The notes below the pieces were generated by a model. It made no database searches. It worked only from the letters and a program-made list of their open reading frames with translations, and had not been told where the DNA came from. DNA of 64,000 bases from Limnanthes douglasii subsp. nivea (taxonomy: Eukaryota; Streptophyta; Magnoliopsida; Brassicales; Limnanthaceae), in the NCBI GenBank assembly GCA_036936605.1, contig JAUPFV010000001.1, positions 152,615,187 through 152,679,186 on the forward strand, given 5' to 3'. Below, piece by piece: positions 1-13,300 of this stretch. The position numbers and the translations under genes were made by a program. Position 1 is the first letter of the stretch; each line of letters begins with the position of its first letter.

Positions 1-1040
1 ACAAACCATATAAAGACATTAGGAAAAGTATTAATAAAAAACTATTATTAGAAAAATATGTTAATATATAAAAAAAAAATTAATAGAAAAAACCATAATA
101 TGTATTTCATCTTTTTTGAAGAAATTAAAAGGCTCAACATTTACTCTTTAATTTTTTTGTATACTCTCATATTTTTAGTCATATTTTCGATGAATTTGTT
201 TTTTTCTAAAGTTTTGACAAAATTTAAAGAAGTGTTTGCTAAAGTTTTGACATAATTAGCCGAAATTTTGTTTTCAAGATAACTATTGCAAAAAGAAATA
301 TGCGATAGAAGATTTTCATATTTTTACTCTTTTCCATAGCAAATGAAGCAATAAATAACAACATGTTAAATCAATCACACAAGACAAATTTAACGTGTTT
401 TTTATTGTGAAAAAATTCTACTTGCACTAAACATCTATTTTATATATAAGCAGGCTACAATAAAACTCCTTCAAACACAACTAACTCAACCACTCATCTT
501 TTTTTACAAAGTACCATCAGCTTACAAAATGCTATGACGCTTCAGAGTTACTCTGAGCATTTATCGTTTACCTCACTTTCCTCTTTGAAACTAGACAAAC
601 ACAAAACTTGCTCTTTCGAGCAATTTTTTAGTCGTTATCAAGCAAAACATCAACTGTCTTCCACTATAAATAGATTCAATGATGTGAAACATAATGCATC
701 AGGCTAACATTATAGACAATAAATATATTTCTTTACCTAGCCAAATAAGGAAATGGTAGCGGTCACCCTGATACTAGTAGGTTTTGATAGGTAGTAACAC
801 AATTACGTTATGCATGTTGTATGTACAATCTTGTCTCCCTCTAATGCACATTACTGGTTGATATTTTTCTAACAGTTGTTCTAGTGACGCTACCATGACA
901 CTAGAGGTAACATTCCCTAAGTATTTATGAGGTGAAGCTAAGATGTCACACATTGTTTGTTACTCTTCTTAATATTTTCACTTTTATTCTTAATAAAGGT
1001 GTTAGATTTTATAATTTGCAAAGAATAGAAATTTTTTATT
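1..1040. other. AT-rich DNA without recognised gene
   Basis: No coding stretch that I recognise. A TATA-like run lies at about 440-448 and is followed by a C/A-rich stretch, as in a plant promoter or LTR leader, and a second one (tataaatag) lies near 665. This could be the edge of the old gypsy element that occupies the next 5 kb, but I found no paired LTR for it. Confidence 0.4.
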
Positions 1041-2640
1041 TATAGATACCAATATATGTCTAAGTCATTCGATTCCAAATTCTTGGATCATGTTGATGGT
1101 CGTCGTTATTTTTGCCCAAAAGATATACAGCCGATTGAACACGATTGATTTTCTTGTTCTAAATAGTATTGTTATAAGTTTATGCTTGTTCATGAAAAAT
1201 TTGTTAAATGTGGTGTTTGGCAAAATATTGTTTGGGCTAGAGGGTTCTCTATTTGTAAGCAGATCATTGAGAAAAATCGTGTTATAAGAAATTTGAAAAC
1301 ATAAATGGTTTTCAAACTTGTTAGAATAAAAATCTCTCCTACACAAAGAATGTTACTCATATGCATTCTCCTGGCGGAAAGGATAAACTTGTTATTTTTA
1401 AAGACAATATAGTTAAAGATTTTAGGCCAAAAATAAAGAAAAATATTATTCTTTAGGCCACGAGCAGAGGTTTCAGTGATGTATAAAAAATATATCATGT
1501 TATTAAGAAACATTTTGGTGATGTTATTGGTGATTAAAAGTTTTACTTACCGATAGTGAAGATGCTGACATTCGAAGCCCAAAGAGATGATTTGAGCCTT
1601 ATTATAGATTTTGAAACTAAATATGATCGTGCGTATCTTTCTCAAGTTATTCTATTATCCTATTTAATTCTGATTATACTCCAACAGATAGTTGATGCAA
1701 CCTATCCGTCTACTAACAAAAGAGTATATATTATTGAAGATGATGATTGACTTGTGTTAAAAGTTCTTTCATTGGCTAGGAAACGGAAGAGTATTTTAGC
1801 ACCTTGTCTGCCCAAAGACTTCTCTAAAATGAAAATCATAATTGATCGTATTTTGAGATATAAATTGTAGACTTATATGAAAATTTTAAAGAAAATAAGG
1901 ATCTCAAGTTCAACAGATTCCCAAAATCTAAAAGATTAAAAAAAATGAAAGTCGTGTGCCAATTTCAATGGATGATACACCATTTTCTTTTGCTTTCGAA
2001 GATGTGGATCTAATTGATAAATTAACTGCAGCTATAGGGCCAACATTCGCAATCAAATTTGATGTGAGCGTTGATATTTTTTAGAATGATAAGTTCTTTC
2101 GAAAGCTTATGGTTATGCAAGTATTTTTGTTGAAGTGCCTAATATTACTAATTTTTGAAATTAATGTGATGGTGAGCTCATGGATATTATTGATAAACTC
2201 CATTCATAAATTCTCTTTGATGCATTTATTTAATTTGTTCATACTGAATGTGTGTCGTGTTTCTATCCATCCGTATGATGCCAAAGCTTTAGCTCGTTGA
2301 TGAATTTACTGAATCTATTCATACTTATCGACTTATCTATCTTAGTTCTAGTGAAAATACAAATGAACTTGGGTTTATAGATGATTTATTTTTAATATTT
2401 TTGTTACAATATTTGTTTGTTTTATTTGTTTTTAGATTAATATGTTTTGGTTGTAGATATTATTATCAATGATTTTTTTTATCAAGTTTGTAACCGTTCT
2501 AATATCATGCTTTGAATCTTCAGCCCTTGTTGAAAACTATTGTAGGATCCCTTGACGATGGCTTGAAAATCAAGTCTTTGTTAGATACCAAAGTTGAGGC
2601 TAAGAAAAAAGTGGACTCCAAGTTTTAAAAAGTGTTCCCA
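1041..2640 (+). pseudogene. Frame-broken coding-like stretch, family not recognised
   Basis: Reading the plus strand gives protein-like runs that jump between frames: an initial run with FDSKFLDHVDGRRYFCPKD, then HSPGGKDKLVIFKDN, then YPSTNKRVYIIEDDD (in a 64-codon open run at 1556-1750), then a run with PFSFAFEDVDLIDKLTAAIG near 1980-2040. Stops and small frameshifts separate them. I do not recognise the family. Gypsy pol remnants lie on the opposite strand just to the right, so by position this could be the antisense gene that Tat-lineage gypsy elements carry between pol and the 3' LTR. That is inference from layout only. Confidence 0.35.
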
Positions 2641-3570
2641 AAATAAAACAAAGTTGAAGTATGATTGTGTCATTACTGCCAAAAGTCAAATAAACGACCA
2701 AGCTTGAGCTTAAAACAAGATTTTTTCCAAAAAGTGTGTGAACTTGACTTAGGTCAAAATTTTATATATTTTCATCAATAATTGAAGGATTCTGCCACCA
2801 AAATTTAAAAATAACATGATGTTTAGCTAAACAGATTAGTCATTGTAAAGTAATGGGTGAAATGTTATTTAAACGAGATATTTGGTGGCCAGCTTTAAAA
2901 TCCTATTTGCATGAAATATAAATTTTTAACTGAAGCAAAATATCCATCCAGAATGAAATTGCGAAACATAGCTATTGTCTAATGCTTATGATATTGTATG
3001 AAAAGCTTAGTCTACTTTAGTGCTTCAATTTTAAAAGACACATCCTGACATTCTCTTAGATGATATGTATAATTTTTTATCATAAAGAAGACAGGCCTCT
3101 AAAATTATCCTTGTATGGAATTTCCTCTTAACCTCATCTTATATGATCGGTAAAATGAGATTATTATGTTGTTGATGTTCTAAAAGACTTTGAGGAGTTA
3201 ATTTTAGCTCGTGGTGGTTATTGTTTTGATTAAGCTAATATTTCTCTAAAATTTCAAATGATTGTCCATCGTAGAGATTTAAGCCTAACACCTACATATA
3301 TTGACTCTTCTTTTCCTGCTTTAGCTGAGAATATAACTCTAGTTTATGAAAGTATTTTTCAATTACTTTAGACACTTCTTCTCTTCCTATATGTCAGGTT
3401 GGTGCTTTCGTATATAATCATAAATGATATTACCATTCTTTTTTTATTTTTGTATCAAGTTTATACATAATTATATTTTGAACTAAGTATATTTATAAGG
3501 TGGTTTTGTAAAATTTTAATCTTTTAAAGTGAATTTAATTCACTTGAGACCAGTGTCGTATATTATTGTG
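2641..3570. other. Degenerate spacer
   Basis: Short protein-like runs occur but none is long or recognisable. It probably belongs to the same decayed gypsy element as its flanks. Confidence 0.35.
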
Positions 3571-4281
3571 TATTAACTCTTAGTTACTCGTTTACACTTT
3601 TCGCCTTAATACTTTATTTTTCATTTCCGAGTGATCAAATCCATAAGCATGTGTATTCCAAAGAACACATGAGCTTTTTATTTTGGGTTTATCTAGAGTA
3701 TCCAATGTTTTTAGAGGGATTCATGACTTTCCTTAGGAATTCCCTTATAAATAATCGAATTATTGATAATGAATTCATTTACTCCTTGATATGATAACAT
3801 GTTTAAATTATAAAACACTTTATTAACAAGTTGGATATCTTGGTGAGGGGAAATATCATTCTTAAGATTTTGTCTATTAGCTCACAACTTTAAAATTGTA
3901 CTTTAGAGTAATATCGGTTTTACATTAGATACTTGTATTGATCTGACTGTAGGTGGCCTCTAATTATCTTATCATTTATCACATCAAGTTTTGGTTTTTT
4001 TTTTACTTTCGAATTGTTTCTTTCTTCGGAAGTTGAGATGTTGTAAGAAGACATTCATGTATCGGCTAATACCACTTGTTCCATATCGTATACTAGTCTG
4101 AATGAGGTTTTATATGTTTCTATCATCGGTATGATTCTGTAGGACCATAGAACTTCTTGGAAGAATTATGTCTAATTCATTGGTATCACTTCTAACATTT
4201 TCTTCATCCATTTCGATATTTATCGGTTAGTAACTTCTACCTGATCATTTTCATGCGGATAAAATGGAAAGGAAAATATTT
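3571..4281 (-). repeat. 711-bp tandem duplication, copy 1
   Basis: This segment is repeated directly at 4282-4992 with a constant offset of 711 bases. By eye I count 6 substitutions and no indels, about 0.8% divergence. The 4-base string tatt is present at both outer edges and at the junction (3571, 4282, 4993), as expected for a duplication by short homology. The content is the middle to C-terminal part of a broken gypsy integrase on the minus strand. Confidence 0.9.
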
Positions 4282-4992
4282 TATTAACTCTTAGTTACTC
4301 GTTTACACTTTTCGCCTTAATACTTTATTTTTCATTTCCGAGTGATCAAATCCATAAGCATGTGTATTCCAAAGAACACATGAGCTTTTTATTTTTGGTT
4401 TATCTAGAGTATCCAATGTTTTTAGAGGGATTCATGACTTTCCTTAGGAATTCCCTTATAAATAATCGAATTATTGATAATGAATTCATTTACTCCTTGA
4501 TATGATAACATGTTTAAATTATAAAACACTTTATTAACAAGTTGGATATCTTGGTGAGGGGAAATATCATTCTTAAGATTTTGTCTATTAGCTCACAACT
4601 TTAAAATTGTACTTTAGAGTAATATCAGTTTTATATTAGATACTTGTATTGATCTGACTGTAGGTGGCCTCTAATTATCTTATCATTTATCACATCAAGT
4701 TTTGGTTTTTTTTTTACTTTCGAATTGTTTCTTTCTTCGGAAGTTGAGATGTTGTAAGAAGACATTCATGTATCGGCTAATACCACTTGTTCCATATCGT
4801 ATACTAGTCTGAATGGGGTTTTATATGTTTCTATCATCGGTATGATTCTGTAGGACCATAGAACTTATTGGAAGAATTATGTCTAATTCATTGGTATCAC
4901 TTCTAACATTTTCTTCATCCATTTCGATATTTATCGGTTAGTAACTTCTACCTGATCATTTTCATGTGGATAAAATGGAAAGGAAAATATTT
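4282..4992 (-). repeat. 711-bp tandem duplication, copy 2
   Basis: Second copy of the preceding segment, in the same orientation and directly adjoining it. The similarity stops at 4996, after the shared tatt string. It continues rightward into the upstream part of the same integrase, so this copy is in the original context on its right side and copy 1 on its left side. Confidence 0.9.
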
Positions 4993-5340
4993 TATTTATA
5001 CCTTTCTTTGCACTGAACCACGTTATTTAATAATTTTAAAATTGTAATCCATTGTTTGTAGTGATGACTGTTAGTACTCTGTAGCAGCAAACAAAATATT
5101 TGTTTCTAGGAAGCTAACAACTTATTCTGTTGTAATGTTTGTTTGTGTTTGAGCATTTACCCATTTGGAAAAATAATTTACTGCTACGATCAAAAAGTTT
5201 ATTCTTCATAAATTTTTTAGGAAGGGGACCAAAGATGTATATTCACAATTTGTTAAATAGAATCACTTTATATATTTCCTTTTACGACCCAAACTTGGAT
5301 AGATTCTTTGAGCCATTCCAGATGTCATAGCTTTTGAACT

Positions 5341-6100
5341 TATTTGTTTGTGTCCTTAGTTATTGTAGGACAATAGTAGACTTGGAGGATAATTGTTTTC
5401 TATATTTATATTCAGAGTGCCCACTTCATTCTCCATCGTTTAATTCTTCAACTATGAAAATGACTTTGTCATAGCTGAGACATTAGAGTAAATGTTTGAT
5501 AAAGCCTCTTCCGTACATATTTTCTGAGATCCATATAAATTTAGTTAACTTGATTTTAATTTTCGATGTTTGTGTCTTGTTTTCGAGAAATATACCTTCG
5601 CTCGTATAATTTATAGTTGGAGTTATCCAATCTTCCTCTACATTCTCTCTTTCAATTAGCATGTCTCTCGTAGCTAAGAATATGTAAAAAAACCATTATT
5701 GGGTAGATTAATTAAAGCTTTATCTTTGAAAATCACTCATATTCTAGATTTTGTGCGGGCCAGTGATGCCAAAGCATCTGCAGCGACTAAGACTTTATGA
5801 GGATTAGGCAAAACTCATGGCTTTGCCGCATGAAATTTTTGGTGATTCCAGTTTGTTTCTTGCTGAGTCGTCAATTGTCGAAACGTTTCTTTCTTCATGG
5901 TCGCTTTTCTTGGTCGGACAAGGTTATTAGAGGTTTTCTCCCTTCCATATGTCACTTTTTACTTTTGACATGGGAATCTTATTCCACTTATTTCTGCTAT
6001 GACGTTGTTAGTAACATTTTCTCATGTTATTGGAATATATTTCATCATAATTATTACCAACATAGTTTGCTTGGTGCCTGTAAGTAATGTTGTGTCGGTT
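5341..6100 (-). pseudogene. Decayed gypsy RNase H region
   Basis: Upstream of the integrase remnant on the minus strand, near 5745-5780, a run reads VVAADALASLAR, which matches the ADxLAxLA signature near the end of gypsy RNase H. Further fragments follow toward 5470 that fit the linker and the zinc-binding N-terminus of integrase. Frames are broken throughout. The element seems to have lost recognisable reverse transcriptase; the sequence from 6100 to 6500 gives nothing I can name. Confidence 0.5.
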
Positions 6101-7270
6101 GGTGACACTTATGAGACGGTCTTTTAATATAGAACTGTCTATTCTCCTTCAACACCGTATATATGAATCTAGTATTTGATTTCACCTTCGGCTGATGAGT
6201 GATATACATCATCTCCTACTACATCATAGTATGTTCCTCCCTCAGATCATGTGTCAAACGTTTGAAGTTGGCCGTTTGGATAGTCGGTTCGGGTAAAAGT
6301 ATTCTTATCTCATTCACCTCTTCATCAGCACCATTCATATTGATGGACGAAGTATTTTTTTTTGCTCCGTGTTTGCCATGATATCTACTTCTTTCTTTCT
6401 TAGTTTCTTTTGGTTTTTGAGTGAGAAACTCTTTGTTACTAATCGTTCATACCGACGATACAAATTTGAGGAATATAATTTAGCTCAGATGCATGAGGAT
6501 GAGATTGGAGATCTAGAAAGGTAAAAAAATAGAACACCAAATAAAAATATTAATGATAATCAGAAAATTAATTACTTATTCACCAAATTAGACTCTATTT
6601 ATAGAAGTATGAAGCTTATCTCCTATAATCAATGAACATTGTATCTTATTTCTAACAAGTAAGATTTTATATTTAATATTTAAAAATGTAACAATTGTAG
6701 TTATAAGTATCGTTGACTTGTTCTTTTTTTTGTAGTAACCAAACAATTTTTTATTCAGCCAATTAGTAGTGGCTTTCAAAACCTTAACTACATAGACCTA
6801 AAAATCGCAACAGTTTGTTTGATTGGACTACAAACTCCTAACAAACCAAATTCTATGACCCGATTAACTTTTACAATATATATAATTACCCTAATTGGTC
6901 CTCTTAACCACATACCACCAGTGATTGGACTCACTATCCTTCCGACTTTGATCATTTTTTGTGTGCCGCTTTATGTGTGGTGGTCTATTATATTTAGCAT
7001 GAGAGGAGCTCTAGGATCTACAGTATCCCACCACATCCTCTCAAATCTTCGTTACAGATTTCACAGAAGAAAATTTTATTCGTCATGTTAACCATTAGTA
7101 AATTTTTGTTTTCGCATTATGTGCATTTTTCAGATATCCATATTCTTTCTATTATTTTGTTGGTTTTGGGTCATGTTATACATACCCAAAACCAACATAA
7201 GTTAATTGAATTTGAGTTTACCTATATTTTGTATAAGTGCACCGTTTGTTTGGACCAAAATATCCTTTTT
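6101..7270. other. AT-rich DNA with a short perfect hairpin
   Basis: No gene recognised. A perfect 13-bp inverted repeat, gttggttttgggt at 7159-7171 and its complement at 7184-7196 with a 12-base spacer, lies near the right end. It may be part of a small hairpin-type element, but I could not find element ends. Confidence 0.4.
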
Positions 7271-7500
7271 GGGGTATTTAAAGAGTTCTTTAAAACCTCA
7301 TCCACCCTATTTTTTCTCTAATTTCTCCTTAACCCTCACTTATCTCTAACTTCTCTCTAAATCTCTCTGTCTAGAATCCGGCGAAAGAAAATTTTGGCAT
7401 GCTCATCTTTCTCCTTCTCAATCGTTCCTTCATCATAGTGAAGAAAACGAATCTCATCCTCCTCCACCACCACCAATGTAAATTTTTCTATTTTCGATAC
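7270..7500 (+). promoter_or_regulatory. Promoter-like stretch with CT-rich leader
   Basis: A tatttaaag string near 7277 is followed by about 100 bases of CT-rich sequence rich in tctctaa strings, then an A/C-rich stretch ending in ccaccaccaccaatg near 7480. This is the usual layout of a plant TATA box, leader and start region. The reading frame from that ATG stops at once, so no product follows; it may be the leader of a decayed gene or element. Confidence 0.3.
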
Positions 7501-9670
7501 TTAGATTGTTGATTCTTGGTTGATTTTAGGTTGTTTTAGGTTGCAATTTTTGTATTATATAGGTTTTTGAGTGAATTTAATGTGTTAGATTTAAGTTTTC
7601 GAAAATAGATTCGAATTTAGAGATTATTGTAGACTCGAATTTTGTGTTTTGAGACTGATTTCAGCCATTTTCTTCGCCAACATCGGCTGGAAAATAACAT
7701 GGACCGATGGGCTGTGTATCCAATCACCCCATCGGTGCATTATACCAGTACCGATGGTGCACAACCAAATTTAATTATCCATTGTCTTAACAAAGAACAC
7801 ATATTGTTTTAACATTAACATCCCAATTTTTTTTTTGAAAAACTTGTTTAAGTTTTTATCTATTTTTTTGTTATATTAACTTTTTTTAAGTGTTAATTGT
7901 TTATGTTTTTGTATTAAGCTTATTTAAATTTTTTTCACCATATTTACTTTGTTTTTATTTAATTTTTAGTATTTGTTTATTACATTATTTATCTTACCTT
8001 CAGTATTTATTGACTAACGTCGTGCTATACCATAAAACATTTGATTTATTCGTCTCATTCATCGTTTTCAATTTTGTTTTAAATATTTATTTTCTAGCCA
8101 TTTATCTATCTGAAATTTATTTAATATGAATTTTTTTTTAGCAAATTTTTATTGTTTTATTTTATTTTATTTATAAGTTACAAATTTATTTAACGTGTTC
8201 GTTATAAGTTTATTCAAATCTAAATTTTATTTTTCTAAATCTCATAATAATGAATAAATAAATGCATATTAAATTAAATAATGGGATGAGCTAAACCTCA
8301 TTAAAAATAATAATTATAAATGTTTCTGAAGTTAATTATAATAAAACTTATTAAAATCTAAAATAATAGTTATATTCAAACTTTAGTTAATAAAAATATT
8401 AACGTCCATTACAAAATTGTTTAAATCTAAAATTTAATAGACACAATATATGATTTAAAAAAATTAAATAGAAACAATATATAGATTAAAATTTTAATTT
8501 AATTAATAAAACCTCATAATATTTCTATAAATAGTAACGAATCATTTTTTTTACATAATATCTTAAATAAAAATTATATTTACACTTCATTTAATATAAA
8601 CGTTCGTATAAGTTACCATTTTCTTGAAATATGTAGTAAGATCTCGTAAATTTAAATTGATTTTGATCTATTTTTAAAATAATGTTTTGAATTAAATCAA
8701 TTATTTATCTCTTTGAATGCTGGAGCGTAGTTCGTACCAAAATCTTCAGCGTATCCATCTGTACGCTTACAATATCGAATTTTTAAAAAAAATCAAACTA
8801 AGTAAGTAAAAAAAACTACAAAAATTGGTAGAAATTTCAAAAACACAAATCAAAGTAAATAAACAAAAATCACTAAAACTAGTAGAATAGAAGTTCGAAC
8901 TAGGTTTACAAGACCAGATGTTTTTTGGTCATGTAGCACCGGTTGAGTGGCTCTAAACCTGTGGTGAATAAGGCCTATAACTGAATTTTAAAGAAACAAA
9001 AATGTCGTTACCGTTTCCGAGGAATGAACCTCCTTCTTCGGCGAGAGAAGTTCTTCCTTCACCTCCGACGATAGTAACTCATCCATGCTAATTTTTTATT
9101 CCAGTTGACTCATGTTTGATCATGTGTTTTTGTTATTTTCAAAAAAATTGAAAAGGATTTGAATGTTCTTGAGACAACTTTGAATGTTCAACTAGATTTT
9201 AAAGGACTTTAGAAAATTGTAGCAGAGGTTTGATCTACTAAATCAAAGTATTTTTATGGTTAAAGTTAGTTAAATATGTTGTTTCGTGATTTCGATGCAT
9301 TTATGATACACTTAGTGTTTTTCTTTCATTAAAGATAGTTATATAATTAAATGAAGTTTGGGGGTGATTTGATAAAAAAAATAAAACTTAACTCAAAATT
9401 ATTTTTTGGGTAAATTTAAATTGGTTTTGGATATGTATAACATGGTTGGTTGGTTTTGACGAGTGACTTATTGTATTTTGGTTGACTCATTTGATTAAAC
9501 TATTTTGTTGTTATTTTATGTTTGTAGTTACTCATAGTTGTATTTTTTCTTATCATGTTTTTTATATATATAAAAAACGTCCGTAACATTTTTTTAAGCT
9601 AAAGAACTTATATTAAACTTTAGGGAACTTTTAAAAGGACTTACAAAAGTTTGGACTGAAAGTAAATTTA
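7501..9670. other. Very AT-rich intergenic DNA
   Basis: Long A/T runs and only short accidental open frames. I see no gene, RNA gene or element end that I can defend. Confidence 0.5.
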
Positions 9671-9680
9671 CAATTTGAAG

Positions 9681-9691
9681 CGGCGCCAAAA
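9681..9691 (-). promoter_or_regulatory. E2F-type site upstream of a possible first exon
   Basis: The string ggcgccaaa at 9682-9690 is the complement of tttggcgcc, the consensus for plant E2F factors. A G-box core cacgtg follows at 9778-9783. Both precede the ATG at 9849. A single match of this kind may be chance, but GC-rich strings are rare in this AT-rich stretch. Confidence 0.3.
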
Positions 9692-9848
9692 TTTTTCAAT
9701 TAGAATCCTTCCCTCTTTCTAAACCGATTCCTAAGGAATTTTCCATTCCATTTCAGATTCTTGTTCAGCTGCTACCTCACGTGACTTCTCTCTACAAGAG
9801 TTCTAGTTCTTTTCCCGTTGATTTCCATCGTTTTGAATCTTCCCAATA

Positions 9849-9989
9849 ATGTCAATAAACAGGGAAGAAATCGGGTATCCTTTTCTTATTATTGTTGGTT
9901 TGAGGATGAATCAAAGATTTCGATTTCCACTTGAATGGTTTTCATTGATTCATACTTTCAGGAAACCGAAGTAACATAGCCAATTTCGA
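9849..9989 (+). pseudogene. Possible 5' end of a host gene (first one or two exons)
   Basis: An ATG at 9849 opens nine codons (MSINREEIG) up to a GT at 9875. A CT-rich tract and an AG follow at 9960-9961, then a short open stretch reading NIANFE and another possible donor (gag/gtactc) near 9990. With the first AG the frame hits a stop; a one-base change in the ggg at the donor, or use of a later AG, keeps it open. LINE A begins about 200 bases further right, so the rest of any gene would have been separated by that insertion. I cannot name a product. Confidence 0.25.
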
Positions 9990-10309
9990 GGTACTCAATC
10001 TCCTCTTATTTCTATGAATTTACTGATATTTATCAGTAATGAAATTAGTCAGTAGTGGTCAATCTTCCTCTAACTGCCTTTCCATCTCCTTGTGTTCTTC
10101 AAACGTGTCTGGATGTTTTGATGAAGATCATTTCCTTTTCTATCATAGTACCTGAAATTTTAGATCAAAATAATTGGCTTATTCAACTCTTATGTAAACT
10201 ACCTGAAGGCTTTTTAAGAAAATTATAGCTTGCAGTTGAGATAGAGGTTTAAAAGTATTATAATTCATCTTCATCTTACATATCTGAGTCTATCGAGCTA
10301 GCCAATCAG

Positions 10310-13300
10310 TTGCTCGATTTTGTTATCAATAGATGTGATGAAGAGACATTTTGTTAGTTAGGAGAGATTTTATACTATTAAGAACATATTTTAGGTTAGT
10401 AGGATAGTTCCCTGAAGAAATTAAAGATACTAAAACTTCAAAGTCAGTTTCTATGGCGACTTCCATAATTCCCTTGATTTTGCATATTTATAGGCCATCA
10501 TGAAGTGCACGAGCTTCTGATTTTATTGGGGAGAGCATTCCATATTTATTTCCATAGCCAAGAACAAATTCTCAATTGTTGTTTCTTACAATAATTGCAC
10601 CACTGGATTCTCCAGTTACCATACAGCTATAATCAGTATTGATCTTGTATCTACCAAGAACAGGGAGCTTCCAAGATAAGTAAGTTACTTTCTTCTTGAT
10701 CTTGAGGTGATTGATACATCCCAATGTTGTTGCAACATTTTTGATGTGTTTCAAGTGCTTGATTTTTATTAGTTTTGCATAATCAATGCTCATTAACATA
10801 TATCTAACTTATTTGATTGATTCGGTTACTGAAGGTGTATCTCCATTCATCTTGCTTTTATTCCTTTGTTGCCATATTACCCAACTAATAATATTAGGTA
10901 TTATTATTCTGATATAAATTTTGGTATGTGCTAACCCGAACCAGGTCCTGAACATGTGTTTCACTGTCATGAATTTTCTTATTTCTACACGTAGAACCGC
11001 TGCAAAATAAGACCAAATTCTCCGTGCAAACGTACATGATATGAATAAGTGATCAAGGGTTTCTAGATTTTGACAAAACTGACACTTTGAAGCTATTTAA
11101 TATGTTTTGTTTGCATGATCGAGTCTAAAGTTAATTTTTGTTGCAAGAGTCTCCAAGTAAGAAAAGAACATTTTCTTGGAGATATCTGATTCCAGATCTT
11201 TTCATATAGATAAGATCTATTATGCACATTTGTAATAAACTTCAAAGTGTATTTTGTATTGAAGTTTCCATCCTTTGAGGGCCTCCGGATAATACCATCT
11301 TTAGAATTATTATTGATTTTAAACTTAGATATGAGATTTATGTTATGCTCATTTAATAATAGTTTCATTTTGTTCACATTCCATGAGTTATTATCCCACG
11401 GAGAGATGACCATTTTACCTTTAAACCAAGTATTACTTGTATTTGAGTTAAAAGTAATGAGGGGTGGTTTGTCATACCAGTTATCCAGCCATATGTCTAC
11501 CTTGCTTTCTCCTAGTTTCCACCTTAAATTTGATTCAATAAAGTCTAGAATCTTTGCGAGCCTTTTCCACGTTTGTGAACCCTGTTTAGAGTAGTCAATC
11601 TGGAGAGGGTTTTATCTTTGCAATAAATGGTATGTAGTATTTATTTCCCAAAGTGTGTTGTTTTCCCTAAAATTTATCCACAGTTTGCATGAGTATACTT
11701 TTTTAATGTCATGGAGACTTCTGACACTGAGACATTTTTATTGAATGGTTTACATATTGCAGGCGAAGAGGAGCAGTGCATTTTGTTTCCTTCATTACTA
11801 GAGCCCCAGAGAATATATTTAGTATCCTTTCTATCTTTGTGATAGTTGTAGTAGGTGACCAGCAACTTTGAAACCAGTAAAAGGGAATTGGCATTAACAC
11901 AGAATTGACTAAGGTAATTCTGCCTCCGTATGAAAGTTGCTTCCCCTCCTAGCTTGTAATCTTTTCCTTTAACTTTTACAACAGAGGGTTGAAGTTGGAT
12001 GACTTGTTATGTGTGCTCAGAGTTACTCCCAGATATGTTGTAGTAGGTATGTTTTTTTAAACCTTGTTTAAATATTAAGAGATCTTCTTCTTATCACTGA
12101 CATGTTGTTAGAAATAATTACTTCTGTATTTTCCTTGTTTAATACTTGTCCCAATATGTCTTGATAAACCTGCAAGAACATACAAATTTTCTCCAAGGTA
12201 GAAGTTAGACCATAAATAAAATTAAGTAAGTCATCTGCAAATGTTAATATTGGTATGATTATGCTTTCTCCACTCAAAACTTTGAGGCTCTTATCTAAAT
12301 CAAACATCTTATTTAATCCTCTTAACAAAATTTATTCTCCAAGAATGAAGAGACTATGGGACAAAGGGTCATCCTGTCTCACACCCTATTGGTTTTGAAA
12401 AATCCTATTGCTTCTCCATTGATTAGTATAGAAACAAAGAGAGATTTTATCAAACTGCTAACTAGATTAGTAACTCTTCTGTTGAAACCAAAGATCTGTA
12501 AAACTTTTATGATAAAGTTGTGTGACATGTTGTCAAATGATTTTGACATGTCTATTTTTATAACTATATTTCTTGCTTTAGTCTTCATGTTTATGTCATG
12601 AATTAACTCATTAGCTATCATTATATTGTCTTGTATTTTTCTACCTTGAACATATACACCTTGTACTTCATAAATTAAATTAGGCAGTAATGTAATTAGT
12701 CTATTGTTTATCAATTTTGATATTATCCTATTCATCAGTGTATATAGGCTAATAGGTTTAAACTGGTTCCAGTATGTAGGGTTTATAGTTTTAGGTCTTA
12801 GGCAAATTCATGTGGCCAATATGACTTTAAGAATATCTTGACCTTGTATGAATGATGTTAAGTCCTTATATAGATTATTTTTAATGATTTTGCAGCAAGT
12901 TGTAAATGTCTATTAAAACCATCCATACCAGCAGCCCGAGAGGGATTTAAGTTTTGAATAATGGTCTAGATTTTTTGTTGAGTAAGTATAACTAATAGCA
13001 TTTCATTGTCATAATCAGTAATAAGGAAGTATTAATGTAAGAGGGAGAAGAAATTTTATCTGTAAAGTAGGATGCAGCTCAAGAGTTGATCTGTTCTTCA
13101 TCAGTACACCATAAGTTTTTAAGCTTAATGTCAGATATCATTGCTTTCCTTCTTTTTTTCATCACATAGTTGTGTAAGACCCGAGTGTTTCTGTCACTGT
13201 CTTGTATCCAATTAGCATGACAGTTCTGCTTCCAAAATTTTGTTCTTCTATAGTTAGAGCAAGTAGATGTTCAGCTGTGGATTTTGATAGGTTGTCATTG

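Larger units (their letters stand above)
3571..5340 (-). pseudogene. Decayed Ty3/gypsy integrase
   Basis: Read on the minus strand, 5139-5240 gives IVAVNYFSKWVNA, the first catalytic-Asp region of gypsy integrase (Asp replaced by Asn). Near 4260 and 4970 the string HENDQVEVTNR matches the glutamate region that ends the DDE core, followed by QEVLWSYR and a run resembling the LVYG motif. Stops and frameshifts are frequent, so it cannot be expressed. The internal 711-bp duplication means the C-terminal half of the core occurs twice. The wording is closer to plant Tat/Athila-type integrases than to chromoviruses, but the lineage call is weak. Confidence 0.7.

Noticed and set aside
1041..2640. Endogenous viral sequence
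   Set aside because: No capsid, movement protein or RT motif could be recognised; a decayed gypsy accessory gene fits the position better.
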